Source: Bradyrhizobium diazoefficiens (GTDB taxonomy: Bacteria; Pseudomonadota; Alphaproteobacteria; Rhizobiales; Xanthobacteraceae). From it: DNA of 64,000 nt. Positions 46,137 through 56,372 of the stretch are shown here, piece after piece. The position numbers and the translations under genes are program-made. The stretch lies in assembly GCF_018131185.1 (NCBI RefSeq), contig NZ_JAFCJE010000010.1, positions 124,001 through 188,000 on the forward strand, in the 5' to 3' direction. The first letter of the stretch is position 1, and each line of letters opens with the position of its first letter. The notes under the pieces are model-generated. The model ran no database searches, was not told the DNA's origin, and worked only from the letters and a program-made list of their open reading frames with translations.

Positions 46137-47078
46137 ATGCTCTCCTACATCCTCCGTCGCATCGTCGCGACCTTGCCGGTCATGGCAATCGTCGCGCTGT
46201 TCGTGTTCAGCCTGCTCTACATCGCGCCGGGTGATCCGGCCGTGGTGATCGCGGGCGACCAGGCGAGCCCGGAGGATGTGGAGCGCATCCGCCAGAGCCT
46301 CGGCCTCGACCGGCCCTTCCTGATCCAGTTCGGCAGCTGGGTCTGGCGCATCCTGCACGGCGATCTCGGCACCTCGATCTTCACCAACCTGCCGGTGTCG
46401 GCGATGATCGGACAGCGCTTGGGGCCGACGCTGTCGCTGATGATCGTCACGCTGCTGCTCACGATCGTGGTGGCGGTGCCGCTCGGCGTGGTGGCGGCGT
46501 GGAAGGCCGGCAGCCTGATCGACCGCGTCATCATGGGCTTTGCCGTGTTCGGCTTCTCGCTGCCGGTCTTCGTAGTCGGCTACATGCTCGCCTACGTCTT
46601 CGCGCTCGAGCTGGAATGGCTGCCGGTGCAGGGCTATACGCCGCTCACGCAAGGTTTCTGGCCGTGGCTGGAGAACCTGATCCTGCCGGCGATCGCGCTC
46701 GGCTGCGTCTATATCGCGCTGGTCGCGCGCATCACCCGTGCCGCCATGCTCGAAGTGTTGCAACAGGACTATATCCGCACGGCCAAGGCCAAGGGCCTCG
46801 GGCAGGGCGGCATCCTGTTCATTCACGCGCTGAAGAACGCGGCGGTGCCGATCGTGACCGTGATCGGCATCGGCATCGCGCTCCTGATCGGCGGCGCGGT
46901 GGTCACCGAAAGCGTGTTCGCAATCCCCGGCCTCGGCCGGCTCACGATCGATGCCATCCTGCGCCGGGACTATCCCGTGATCCAGGGCATCGTGCTGCTG
47001 TTCAGCTTCGTCTACGTCCTCGTCAATCTGATGATCGACGTCATCTACACGCTCGTTGACCCGAGGATCCGCTATTGA
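46137..47078 (+). CDS. ABC transporter permease, DppB/OppB type
   Basis: The 313-aa inner-membrane permease starts MLSYILRRIVATLPVMAIVALFVFSLL (first helix), followed by PGDPAVVIAGDQASPEDVERIRQSLGLDRP, typical of DppB-type proteins. The cytoplasmic EAA loop is the segment RAAMLEVLQQDYIRTAKAKG near residues 200-219, and the C-terminus is FVYVLVNLMIDVIYTLVDPRIRY. It lies 17 bases after the binding-protein gene and its stop overlaps the TTG start of the next permease. Confidence 0.95.
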   Translation: MLSYILRRIVATLPVMAIVALFVFSLLYIAPGDPAVVIAGDQASPEDVERIRQSLGLDRPFLIQFGSWVWRILHGDLGTSIFTNLPVSAMIGQRLGPTLSLMIVTLLLTIVVAVPLGVVAAWKAGSLIDRVIMGFAVFGFSLPVFVVGYMLAYVFALELEWLPVQGYTPLTQGFWPWLENLILPAIALGCVYIALVARITRAAMLEVLQQDYIRTAKAKGLGQGGILFIHALKNAAVPIVTVIGIGIALLIGGAVVTESVFAIPGLGRLTIDAILRRDYPVIQGIVLLFSFVYVLVNLMIDVIYTLVDPRIRY

Positions 47079-47998
47079 CCGATACGACCGTCAATCCGCA
47101 ATCGCTCCCGGCCGGCCTCGTCCTCGCCCCGCAACTGCCCGAGATCCTCCGGCCAGTCACGATCCGGCGAGGCTTGATCGGGTTGTTGCGTGGCCACCCC
47201 ACCGTTGCGATCGGCGGCGCGCTGCTGCTGACGCTGGTCCTGATCGCGATCTTCGCGCCCTATCTCGGGACGGTCGATCCGACCGCGCTCGCGCCGGCAA
47301 AACGCACCCGCGCACCGTCGGCTGATTTCTGGTTCGGCACCGACGTGCTCGGCCGCGACATCTATTCGCGCGTGCTCTATGGCGCCCGCGTCTCGCTCAC
47401 GGTCGGCCTGTCAGTTGCCATCTTCGCGTCCGCCGCCGGTCTCGCCATCGGCATGGTCTCCGGCTTCATCCGCTGGGCCGACGGCATTCTGATGCGCTTC
47501 ATGGATGGTTTGATGTCGATCCCGCCGATCCTGCTCGCGATCGCGCTGATGGCGCTGACGCGGGGCAGCGTCGGCAACGTCATCCTCGCCATCACCGTTG
47601 CCGAGATCCCGCGCGTCTCGCGCCTCGTCCGCAGCGTGGTGCTGTCGCTGCGCGAGCAGCCCTACGTGGACGCAGCCGTCGCCTGCGGCACGCGCACGCC
47701 GATGATCATTCTCCGGCATATCCTGCCCAACACGGTGGCACCGATGCTGGTGCAGGCGACCTACATCTGCGCCAGCGCCATGATCACCGAGGCGATCCTG
47801 TCGTTCATCGGCGCCGGGACGCCGCCGACCATTCCATCCTGGGGCAACATCATGGCCGAGGGCCGCGCGCTGTGGCAGGTCAAGCCCTACATCGTATTCT
47901 TCCCGGCGGCCTTCCTCTCCGTCACGGTTCTCGCCGTGAATTTGCTTGGCGACGGCCTTCGCGATGCGCTCGATCCGCGCATGGCGAAGAGTCTGTGA
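47075..47998 (+). CDS. ABC transporter permease, DppC/OppC type
   Basis: The 307-aa permease is read from a TTG at 47075 (TTGA) that overlaps the dppB-like stop; no better ATG precedes the conserved part. It has an N-terminal cytoplasmic tail, a first helix near residues 45-65, FGTDVLGRDIYSRVLYGARVSL (about 89-110), and the EAA loop REQPYVDAAVACGTRTPMIILRHILPN (about 190-216). It forms the permease heterodimer with the preceding gene product. The ATPase gene follows after about 31 bases. Confidence 0.94.
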   Translation: MTDTTVNPQSLPAGLVLAPQLPEILRPVTIRRGLIGLLRGHPTVAIGGALLLTLVLIAIFAPYLGTVDPTALAPAKRTRAPSADFWFGTDVLGRDIYSRVLYGARVSLTVGLSVAIFASAAGLAIGMVSGFIRWADGILMRFMDGLMSIPPILLAIALMALTRGSVGNVILAITVAEIPRVSRLVRSVVLSLREQPYVDAAVACGTRTPMIILRHILPNTVAPMLVQATYICASAMITEAILSFIGAGTPPTIPSWGNIMAEGRALWQVKPYIVFFPAAFLSVTVLAVNLLGDGLRDALDPRMAKSL

Positions 47999-48029
47999 TG
48001 TCGCCTCTGATGCGTCGAGGCTGATCGCG

Positions 48030-49015
<986 letters not shown>

Positions 49016-49019
<4 letters not shown>

Positions 49020-50014
49020 GTATTCCGTTGCTCCAGGTCAATGACCTCAAGAAACACTTTCCGGTCAAGAAGGGCCTCTTCCAGCGCAAGTCCGAATGGG
49101 TCTATGCGGTCGACGGCGTCTCCTTCGAGATCGCACGCGGCGAGACGCTGTCGCTGGTCGGCGAGTCCGGCTGCGGCAAGTCGACGGTCGGCCGCGCCAT
49201 TCTGCGACTGTTCGACATCACCGCAGGCCAGGTGATCCTCGATGGCCAACGCATCGACGACGCCGCACCAAGCACGATGCGGCAGATGCGCCGCCGTGTG
49301 CAGGTGGTGTTCCAGGATCCGTTCTCGAGCCTCAATCCGCGCATGCGCGTGCGCGACATCCTGGCCGAGCCGATCCGCAATTTCGGCCTCGCCAAATCGG
49401 CGGAAGATCTCGAGCTGCGGGTCACGTCACTGATGGACACCGTGCGCCTGCCGCGCGAGGCGCTGAACCGCAGGCCGCACGAATTCTCCGGCGGCCAACG
49501 CCAGCGCATTGGCATCGCGCGGGCGCTCGCGGCCGAGCCCGAGCTGATCGTCTGCGACGAGGCGGTCTCGGCGCTCGACGTCTCGGTCAAGGCGCAGATC
49601 GTCAATCTGCTGCAGGATCTCCAGCGCGAGTTCGGCCTCGCGCTGCTGTTCATCAGCCACGATCTTGCGATCGTCGAGCACATGACCCACCGCGTCGCCG
49701 TGATGTATCTCGGCAAGATCGTCGAGGTCGCCCCGCGTCGCGAGATATTTGCCGCACCGAAACATCCCTACACCAGGGCGCTGCTCTCCGCGGTGCCGCT
49801 GCCCGAGCCCGGCGCCGAGCGCAATCCGATCATCCTGAAGGGCGACGTACCGAGCCCGATCAATCCGCCAAAGGGTTGCCGCTTCCATACCCGCTGTCCG
49901 CTCGTGTTCGATCGCTGCCGGGTCGAAGAGCCGGTGCTCCGCGCGGCCGGAGACGAGCAGTGGGTGGCCTGCCATCTTGAGGACGGCCCTGCGGCGATGA
50001 GGGCTGAAGGGTGA
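49016..50014 (+). CDS. ABC transporter ATP-binding protein, DppF/OppF type
   Basis: The 332-aa ATPase starts MSIPLLQVNDLKKHFPVKKG. It has Walker A GESGCGKST at about 49-57, VVFQDPFSSLNPRMRVRDI, the signature FSGGQRQRIGIARAL, Walker B LIVCDEAVSALDVS, and FISHDLAIVEHMTHRV. The C-terminal domain has C-x5-C-x6-C (GCRFHTRCPLVFDRC) and a last Cys in WVACHLE. It is the last gene of the importer; a hairpin terminator follows within 30 bases. Confidence 0.95.
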
Positions 50015-50040
50015 GATCCGCGTCAGAAATTCGTCAATGA

Positions 50041-50077
50041 AAACAAGCCCCATTCTACTGTGCATGGGGTTGTTTTC
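50041..50077. terminator. Hairpin terminator between convergent operons
   Basis: AAAACAAGCCCCA (50041-50053) pairs with TGGGGTTGTTTT (50066-50077) with one bulged G and a 12-base loop. A-rich and T-rich flanks on both sides make it suitable for stopping transcription from either direction. It lies between the 3' end of the DppF-like gene and the 3' end of the leftward catabolic operon. Confidence 0.7.
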
Positions 50078-50098
50078 GCAGTTTTGATGGGGCCGGCC

Positions 50099-50386
50099 TC
50101 AACCCTGCCGGCGCAGGAAGCCCGTGATCGTCACTTTTTCCCAGATGCCGGCGGCGGCAAAGGGATCGGCGCGGTTGAAGGCCTCGACCTCGCCGCGGCC
50201 GGGCGCCTCGATCAGGAACAGGCTGCCGATCATCGTTTGACCATCGTCGGAGACGAGCGGCCCCGACATCACGATCTTGACGCCGAAGCGCGAAGTGTCG
50301 CTCAGGAAGGCCTTGTGGGCATCGTAATTGGCGAGCCGGGTCGGCAGCGCGCCGGCGCGGTCGACGGCGTGAATGGCGAACAGCAT
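50099..50386 (-). CDS. YciI-like protein
   Basis: A 95-aa member of the YciI family (dimeric alpha-beta barrel, related in fold to muconolactone isomerases). It starts MLFAIHAVDRAGALPTRLANYDAH and has the conserved segment SGPLVSDDGQTMIGSLFLIEA and FNRADPFAAAGIW. The conserved His/Asp of the family are in NYDAHKAFL and DPF. It is the last gene of the leftward catabolic operon, 70 bases after the binding-protein gene. An isomerase or hydrolase step in the degradation is possible but not established. Confidence 0.85.
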   Translation of the reverse strand: MLFAIHAVDRAGALPTRLANYDAHKAFLSDTSRFGVKIVMSGPLVSDDGQTMIGSLFLIEAPGRGEVEAFNRADPFAAAGIWEKVTITGFLRRQG

Positions 50387-50456
50387 GGCGTCTCCGTGTC
50401 TTGGCTCAGCTCTTGGGACGGCCGCCGAGGCAGCCGTCCGGGCATGATGGGTGGAT

Positions 50457-51431
50457 TTACTTGGCGCCGAGCTTGCTCGCGTCTTCGAAGGTCGGGCAGG
50501 TCCGCTGCTCCAGCGGCACGTCGAACGGCTGGTAATTGTCCTTGGTGATCACGGTCGGCTTCAGCACGATCTCGTTGATGACAGGCTGGTTGCGCAAGGA
50601 GCGGATCGCCATCATGGTGCCGAGACAGCCTTGAGCAAAGCCGTTGTAGTCGCCGCTCGCGAGCAGCTTGCCGGACTTGATCGCGTCGATGGCTTCCTTG
50701 GTGCCGTTGATGCCGATAACCTGCGCCTTCCGGTTCGCACCGTCGAGCGCCTCGATCGCGCCGACCGCCATGGCGTCGTTGGCAGCCAGCACGCCGTCGA
50801 TCTGCGAATTCGACTGCATCAGGTTTTCCATGACCTGGAGCGCCTGCAGCCGCTGGTAGTTGCCGGGCTGCGAGGCGAGCAGCTTGACGCCAGGCGCCTC
50901 CTTCAGCGCATCGTTGAAGCCGCGGACGCGGTCGACATTGGTCAGCGAGCCCTTGACGCCCTCGATGATGACGATGTTGCCCTTGCCGCCGAGCGCCTTG
51001 AGCAGGAAGCGCGCGGTCTCGAGGCCAAGGCTGTAATCGTCGGCGCCGACGAAGGACAGAAACTTGCCGCCCGCCGAACGGTCGGTGATGTTGACGACCG
51101 GGATCTTGGCCTCGTTGATCTTCTCGACGCCGGGCACCATCGCCTTGTAGTCGACCGGCGTGAACACGATCGCGCTCGGCTTCTTCACCACGACGTCCTC
51201 GATCTGGCTGAGCTGCTCGGGGATCGAGTCCGGCTTGGTCGGGATGTATTGCAGCGTCTTGGCGTTCAGTACCTTCGCCATGTTGTCGGCACCGACCCGC
51301 ACCGTCTGGAAGAACGGGTTGGTCTGGTTCTTGGTGAAGACCGCGATGGTCTCGCCGTCGGCGCGCGCTTGCGTGGTGAATGCCGCGGCCATCAGCAGCG
51401 GCAGCGTCAGGTAACCCAGTTTACGTTTCAT
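50457..51431 (-). CDS. Periplasmic sugar-type (RbsB-like) ABC binding protein
   Basis: The 324-aa protein has a Sec signal peptide MKRKLGYLTLPLLMAAAF with a cleavage site after QARA. The mature Peripla_BP_4 domain shows IAVFTKNQTNPFFQTVRVGAD, VVKKPSAIVFTPVD, VNITDRSAGG, FVGADDYSLG, and LAANDAMAVGAIEAL, which match ribose/galactose-type binding proteins. Two Cys are near the C-terminus (AQGCLG and QRTCPTF). The operon context, next to aromatic-catabolism enzymes, suggests that the ligand is the operon's substrate and perhaps not a plain sugar. Confidence 0.92.
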   Translation of the reverse strand: MKRKLGYLTLPLLMAAAFTTQARADGETIAVFTKNQTNPFFQTVRVGADNMAKVLNAKTLQYIPTKPDSIPEQLSQIEDVVVKKPSAIVFTPVDYKAMVPGVEKINEAKIPVVNITDRSAGGKFLSFVGADDYSLGLETARFLLKALGGKGNIVIIEGVKGSLTNVDRVRGFNDALKEAPGVKLLASQPGNYQRLQALQVMENLMQSNSQIDGVLAANDAMAVGAIEALDGANRKAQVIGINGTKEAIDAIKSGKLLASGDYNGFAQGCLGTMMAIRSLRNQPVINEIVLKPTVITKDNYQPFDVPLEQRTCPTFEDASKLGAK

Positions 51432-51473
51432 GTTGCCTCCATCCCTCGTTTTGCTTGTTGGTAGTTCAGGAAC

Positions 51474-52451
51474 TCATTGCGCGCGGCGTCGGGTCTTCAT
51501 GTCGAGCCAGACCGCGAGAATGACGATGATGCCTGTCACCAGCGGCTGCCAGTTGGCGCTGACCGACAGCAGGTTCATGCCGTTCAGCACCAAAGTCAGG
51601 ATCAGCGCGCCGATGAAGGTGCCGAACACCGTGCCGACGCCGCCGAAGAGCGAGGTGCCGCCGATCAGCACGGCGGCGATCGCCGGCAAGGTCAGGCTCT
51701 CGCCGATATCGGCCTCGGCCGAATTGAGCCGCGACAGGAAGATGATCGAGGCCAGTCCCGCCATCGTGCCCGACACCGCGTAGACCAGCAGCAGGCGGCG
51801 CGCGACCGGAATGCCGGAGAGCCGGGCCGCCACCGGATTGGCGCCGATCGCATAGATCTCCTGTCCCCAGACCGTGCGCTGCGCGAAGAATGTCCCGATG
51901 CCGAGGAACACCAGCAGCAGATAGACCGGGATGGGCAGGCCGAACAGATACCCGCTGCCGATCTGGCGGAAGCCCGCGGGGAAGCCGTGCAGGGTTTCGC
52001 CTGCCATGTACCAATAGGTGAGGCCGTTCAGCACCCAGAGCATGCCGTAGGTGGCGATGAAGGAGGGGATGCGCAGCGCGGTGACCATGATGCCGTTGAG
52101 CAGGCCGACGATGCCGCCGCAGGCAAGCCCGGTGAGGATGCCGAGCGCCGGCGAGCCGGTCTTGTGGATCACCGTGCCGGCGATGCAGGCGGACAGCGCG
52201 ACATTGGCGCCGACCGAGAGATCGAGGCCGGCGGTCAGCACCACCAGCGTCAGGCCGGAAGCGATGAAGAAGGTCAGGCTCGCCTGCCTGAGCACGTTGA
52301 GGATGTTGCCGAGGCTCAGGAAAGAGTCGCTGAGCACGGCAAGCACCGCGCAGATCAGCAGTGCCGCCAGCAGGCGATAGAACACCTGGATGGCGTCTTG
52401 CGAGAGGAGGGAGTGTGGCGGCGTGATTGTGTCCTTGCTGATGTCGGTCAT
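51474..52451 (-). CDS. Sugar-type ABC transporter permease (RbsC-like), second permease
   Basis: The 325-aa permease begins at the ATG overlapping the stop of the preceding permease (ATGA at 52448-52451). It has a hydrophilic N-terminal tail of about 25 residues, about eight to ten helices, the family motif GLTLVVLTAGLDLSVGANVALSA, GLLNGIMVTALRIPSFIATYG, and IPAVAAVLIGG-like LPAIAAVLIGGTSLFGGVGTVFGT near the C-terminus. The sequence differs clearly from the first permease, so the importer has a permease heterodimer. Confidence 0.94.
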   Translation of the reverse strand: MTDISKDTITPPHSLLSQDAIQVFYRLLAALLICAVLAVLSDSFLSLGNILNVLRQASLTFFIASGLTLVVLTAGLDLSVGANVALSACIAGTVIHKTGSPALGILTGLACGGIVGLLNGIMVTALRIPSFIATYGMLWVLNGLTYWYMAGETLHGFPAGFRQIGSGYLFGLPIPVYLLLVFLGIGTFFAQRTVWGQEIYAIGANPVAARLSGIPVARRLLLVYAVSGTMAGLASIIFLSRLNSAEADIGESLTLPAIAAVLIGGTSLFGGVGTVFGTFIGALILTLVLNGMNLLSVSANWQPLVTGIIVILAVWLDMKTRRRAQ

Positions 52452-53398
52452 GCCCGGCTCCTGAGGCCGTCGAGGAACAGAGCGAGGATGACGAGGACGC
52501 CGACGCTTGCGACCTGCACCGAGGACGGCAGTGAGATCAGGTTCAACCCGTTGCGCAGCACGCCAACCGAGAGGACGCCGAGCAGGGTGCCGAGCAGCCA
52601 GCCGTTGCCGCGCTCGAACGAGGTGCCGCCGACGGCCACGGCCGCGATCGCATCGAACTCGAGGCCGAGGCCGGCGGTGGGGTGGCCGGAATTCATCCGC
52701 GCCGTCATCAACAGGCCGGCGATGCCGGCCATGGCGCCACCGATCGCATAGACCGCGATCAGCAGCTTGTTCGGCGACAGGCCGGCATAGCGCAGCGCCT
52801 CGCGGTTGCCGCCGAGCGCGAAAATGTAGGTGCCGAAACGGGTGTGGTAGAGCAGGCCGTGGAACGTGGCGTACGTCACCAGCGCCATCACGATCGGGAC
52901 GGGCACGCCGAGAAGCGTCGCCGAGTAGATGTCGCGCACGCTGTGGGGAATGCCGACAACGCTCTGGCCGTCGCTGACGATCAGTGACAGGCCCTGCGCC
53001 ATGCCGAGCGTGCCCAGCGTCGCGACGAAAGGCGGAATGCCGAGAATTGCGACCAGCCAGCCGTTGGCGATGCCGAACGCCGTACCGACCAGCAGGCCGG
53101 CACCCAGGCCCAGCAGCATCGAATTGGTTGCGAGCGACACGATTGCGACGCACAGCGAGGTCAGCGTCAGCACCGCGCCCATCGACAGGTCCAGTCCCTC
53201 CGTCATGATGATCAGCGTCATCGGCAACGCGAGCATGGTCAAAATGGTCGACTGCACCAGCACATTGGACAGGTTGGCGACGGACAGGAAGCCGGGTGCG
53301 ATCACGCTGAACAGCGCGATCAGCAGCACCAGCACCATGGCAACGCCGGGAATGCGCTGCAGCGGATTAGGCTGTGATACGACCACGGCTTCACGCAT
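52448..53398 (-). CDS. Sugar-type ABC transporter permease (RbsC-like), first permease
   Basis: The 316-aa permease starts MREAVVVSQPNPLQRIPGVAMVLVLLIALF. It has the motif MTLIIMTEGLDLSMGAVLTLTS and GIANGWLVAILGIPPFVATLGTLGMAQG, then EFDAIAAVAVGGTSFERGNGWLLGTLLG near the C-terminus, all typical of RbsC-like proteins. Its start overlaps the ATPase stop by 8 bases, and its stop overlaps the second permease start by 4 bases. Tight coupling supports one importer. Confidence 0.94.
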   Translation of the reverse strand: MREAVVVSQPNPLQRIPGVAMVLVLLIALFSVIAPGFLSVANLSNVLVQSTILTMLALPMTLIIMTEGLDLSMGAVLTLTSLCVAIVSLATNSMLLGLGAGLLVGTAFGIANGWLVAILGIPPFVATLGTLGMAQGLSLIVSDGQSVVGIPHSVRDIYSATLLGVPVPIVMALVTYATFHGLLYHTRFGTYIFALGGNREALRYAGLSPNKLLIAVYAIGGAMAGIAGLLMTARMNSGHPTAGLGLEFDAIAAVAVGGTSFERGNGWLLGTLLGVLSVGVLRNGLNLISLPSSVQVASVGVLVILALFLDGLRSRA

Positions 53399-54914
53399 GA
53401 TGCATCCCCAGTCGCACGATGTTCTCCTCGGTCAGTTCGCTGCGGGTCAGGTGCCCGGCGATGCGCCCTTCGCGCATCACATAGGCGCGGTCGCAGACGT
53501 GGCAGATCTCGATCTGCTCGGACGAGATCATCAGGGCGGCCGCGCCCTCCGCGACAAGGCGGTCGATCAGGGCAAAGATCTCCGATTTGGCGCCGATGTC
53601 GATGCCGCGGGTCGGCTCGTCGAAGATGAAGAGCTTCGAGCCGGCCGCCAGCCACTTGCCGATCACGACCTTCTGCTGGTTGCCGCCCGAGAGCAGGCCG
53701 ACGGTCTGGCGCGCGCTCGGCGTTGCGATGCGCAGCTGCCGGATCAGGCCGTCGGCTGTGCGCTGTGCGCTGCGCGGGTCGAACAGGCCGCTCGGAAACA
53801 GCTTTCGCAGCGCCGATACCACGAGGTTGTCGCTCACCGAGCGCAGCAGCGCGAGGCCCTCGCTCTTGCGGCTCTCCGGGATCAGCGCGATGCCGCGGCG
53901 GGCGGCGAGATCCGGCTCGCCGGATATGCTCTTGCCGTCGAAGATGATCTCGCCCGATGTCACGGGATCGGCGCCGAAGATCGCGCGCGCGACCTCGCTG
54001 CGGCCGGAGCCGACCAGGCCGCACAGGCCGACGATCTCGCCACGACGCACCTCGATGTTGATGTCGGAGATGCCGGTCGAGGTGGTCAGGCCCTTGACCT
54101 CGAGCAGTAGTTCGCCGGGCTTGTCGGCAAAACTGCGCGGGTAGGTCATGTCGACGTTGCGGCCGACCATCATGCGCACGAGCTGGTCAGGCGTGACATC
54201 GGCGGGCCGGACACCGTCGATGCGGCGGCCGTCGCGAAGCACGGTGATGCGATCGCCGATCGCGAACACCTCGGCCATGCGGTGGGAGATGTAGACGATG
54301 GAAACGCCGTCGGCCTTCAATCGCGCGATCAGTTCGAACAGCAGCTCGGTCTCGCGATCGGACAACGCGGCGGTCGGCTCGTCCATGACGAGGATGCGCG
54401 CGTCTTGACTGATCGCCTTCGCGATCTCGACCATCTGCTGCTGTGCCACGCCGAGTTTGTCGACGGTCGTGGAAGGATCGATGTCGAAGCCGATGGTGCC
54501 GAGCACGCGCTTCGCATCGGCGAGGATCTTGCGGCGGTCGATGGTGCCGGGGATGCGTCCGCCGGGCTCGCGGCCGAGGAAGATGTTCTGGGCGATGTCG
54601 AGATAGGGGACCAGCGAGAATTCCTGGAAGATCACGGCAATGCCGAGCTTCTGCGCGTCCGCGGTCGATGAGATCGCGACCTTCTCACCCTTGTGGTAGA
54701 ACTCGCCGGCATCGGCGCTGTAGGCACCGCACAACACCTTCATCAGGCTCGACTTGCCGGCGCCGTTTTCGCCGAGAAGCATGTGGACCTCGCCGGGGTA
54801 GACGGCAAAGGACACGTCGTCCAGCGCCTTGACGCCGGGAAATTCCTTGCTGATGCCGCGCAGCTCCAGCAGCGGCGTCGGCGAGGTGACCTCGATGGGG
54901 AGCGCGTCGTTCAT
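53391..54914 (-). CDS. Sugar-type ABC transporter ATP-binding protein (RbsA-like, two ABC domains)
   Basis: The 507-aa ATPase starts at MNDALPIEV (54914), 10 bases after the oxidase stop; an in-frame upstream ATG at 54947 would overlap that gene. The first ABC domain has Walker A GENGAGKS at about 48-55, VIFQEFSLVPYLDIAQNIFLGRE and VMDEPTAALS. The second has the degenerate Walker A LVGSGRSEVARA and IFDEPTRGIDIGAK, as usual for RbsA/MglA-type proteins. It powers the two permeases downstream. Confidence 0.94.
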   Translation of the reverse strand: MNDALPIEVTSPTPLLELRGISKEFPGVKALDDVSFAVYPGEVHMLLGENGAGKSSLMKVLCGAYSADAGEFYHKGEKVAISSTADAQKLGIAVIFQEFSLVPYLDIAQNIFLGREPGGRIPGTIDRRKILADAKRVLGTIGFDIDPSTTVDKLGVAQQQMVEIAKAISQDARILVMDEPTAALSDRETELLFELIARLKADGVSIVYISHRMAEVFAIGDRITVLRDGRRIDGVRPADVTPDQLVRMMVGRNVDMTYPRSFADKPGELLLEVKGLTTSTGISDINIEVRRGEIVGLCGLVGSGRSEVARAIFGADPVTSGEIIFDGKSISGEPDLAARRGIALIPESRKSEGLALLRSVSDNLVVSALRKLFPSGLFDPRSAQRTADGLIRQLRIATPSARQTVGLLSGGNQQKVVIGKWLAAGSKLFIFDEPTRGIDIGAKSEIFALIDRLVAEGAAALMISSEQIEICHVCDRAYVMREGRIAGHLTRSELTEENIVRLGMHHA

Positions 54915-54924
54915 GCCTTGTCGC

Positions 54925-56319
54925 TCATGTCTTGGCTCCGCCTGCAAAGATCTTTCCGGGGTTCATCAAACCATTCGGATCGAGCGCGGTCTTGATGGAG
55001 CGCATCACATCGACGGCCTCGCCGAGCTCGTCGGTGAGATAGTCGATCTTGCCGAGTCCGATGCCATGCTCGCCGGTGCAGGTGCCGTCCATGGCGATGG
55101 CGCGGGCGACCATGCGGGCCTGCAGCGCCTTGGCGCCTTCGGTTTCCTCCGGTCTTGCCGGGTCGATCAGGATCAGCATGTGGAAATTGCCGTCGCCGAC
55201 ATGGCCGACGATCGGCGCGGTGAAGCCGTGCTCGTCCGCATCGCGCCGCGTCTCGGTCAGGCATTCGGCTAGCCGCGAGATCGGCACGCAGACATCGGTG
55301 ATCACGGCGCGTGCGCCCGGTCGCAGGCCGAGCCCGGCATAGAGCGTGTTGTCGCGGGCATGCCAGAGCCGACTGCGATCTTCCGCTGCCTTGGCCCACG
55401 CAAAGCCGTGACCACCATGCTCTGCGGCGATCGCCTGCGCTGCCTCGGCCTGCTCGGCGACGGAGCTTTCGGAGCCGTGGAATTCGAAGAACAGGGTAGG
55501 GGCCTCGCGATAGCCGAGCTTGGCGTAGACATTGATGCCACGCATCATGACGTCATCGAGCAGCTCGATGCGCGCGACGGGGATCGCGGATTGGATCACG
55601 GAGATCGCGGTATCGACGGCGTCGTGAAGCGTGTCGAAGCTGCAGACGGCCGCCGAGATCGCCTGCGGCACCGGGTGGACCTTCAGCGTGATCTCGGTGA
55701 TGATTCCGAGCGTGCCCTCCGCGCCGACGAACATGCGCGTCAGGTCATAACCGGCGGCTGATTTTCGCGCGCGCTTGGCGGTGCGGATGATACGGCCGTC
55801 GACCAGGACGACCTCGAGCGCCATGACGTTGTCCTTCATGGTGCCGTAGCGAACCGCCATGGTGCCGGAGGCGCGCGTGGACGTCATGCCGCCGATCGAG
55901 GCGTCGGCGCCGGGGTCGATCGGGAAGAACAGGCCGGTGTTGCGCAACTCGGCATTGAGCTGCTTGCGCGTGATGCCCGGCTGCACCACGACATCCATGT
56001 CGCTATCGTGCACGGCCAGCACCTTGTTCATGCGCGCAAAGTCGAAGCAGACGCCGCCGGCGATCGCCGCCGCATTGCCTTCGAGCGAGGTGCCGGCGCC
56101 GAATGGCACGATCGGCATGCCCGCGCCGGCGCAGAGCTTGACGATCTCGGCGACCTCCTGCGTGGTTTCAGGAAAGACGACGATGTCGGGCGGCAAATTG
56201 CGATAATGCGACTCGCTCTGCCCGTGCTGATCGAGCACGCCCCGCGCAACGCTCGCGCGCGAACCGATCATGCCTGTGAGGCGATCGGCCAATGCTGCCG
56301 TGCTGACCCGCGGTCCCAT
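54925..56319 (-). CDS. FAD-linked oxidase, GlcD / D-lactate dehydrogenase (cytochrome) family
   Basis: The 464-aa flavoprotein belongs to the 2-hydroxy-acid oxidase family with an N-terminal FAD_binding_4 domain (PDIVVFPETTQEVAEIVKLC; VPFGAGTSLEGNAAAIAGGV near residues 75-94; IGGMTSTRASGTMAVRYGTM) and a C-terminal FAD-oxidase domain with ITDVCVPISRL, HVGDGNFHMLI and GTCTGEHGIGLGK. It probably oxidises a D-2-hydroxy acid to the 2-oxo acid. It stands between the dioxygenase and the importer genes in the same direction, so its substrate is probably an intermediate of the pathway; which one cannot be said. Confidence 0.9.
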   Translation of the reverse strand: MGPRVSTAALADRLTGMIGSRASVARGVLDQHGQSESHYRNLPPDIVVFPETTQEVAEIVKLCAGAGMPIVPFGAGTSLEGNAAAIAGGVCFDFARMNKVLAVHDSDMDVVVQPGITRKQLNAELRNTGLFFPIDPGADASIGGMTSTRASGTMAVRYGTMKDNVMALEVVLVDGRIIRTAKRARKSAAGYDLTRMFVGAEGTLGIITEITLKVHPVPQAISAAVCSFDTLHDAVDTAISVIQSAIPVARIELLDDVMMRGINVYAKLGYREAPTLFFEFHGSESSVAEQAEAAQAIAAEHGGHGFAWAKAAEDRSRLWHARDNTLYAGLGLRPGARAVITDVCVPISRLAECLTETRRDADEHGFTAPIVGHVGDGNFHMLILIDPARPEETEGAKALQARMVARAIAMDGTCTGEHGIGLGKIDYLTDELGEAVDVMRSIKTALDPNGLMNPGKIFAGGAKT

Positions 56320-56372
56320 CCTAAGCTCCGTCTGCTCCCTGTTGCCGGACTCTTGTTGGTCCGTCGTCCAGC

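Noticed and set aside
47946..48029. An upstream start for the DppD-like ATPase inside the DppC-like gene.
   Set aside because: The family N-terminus begins at the ATG at 48030; the extra residues have no similarity to ABC ATPases.
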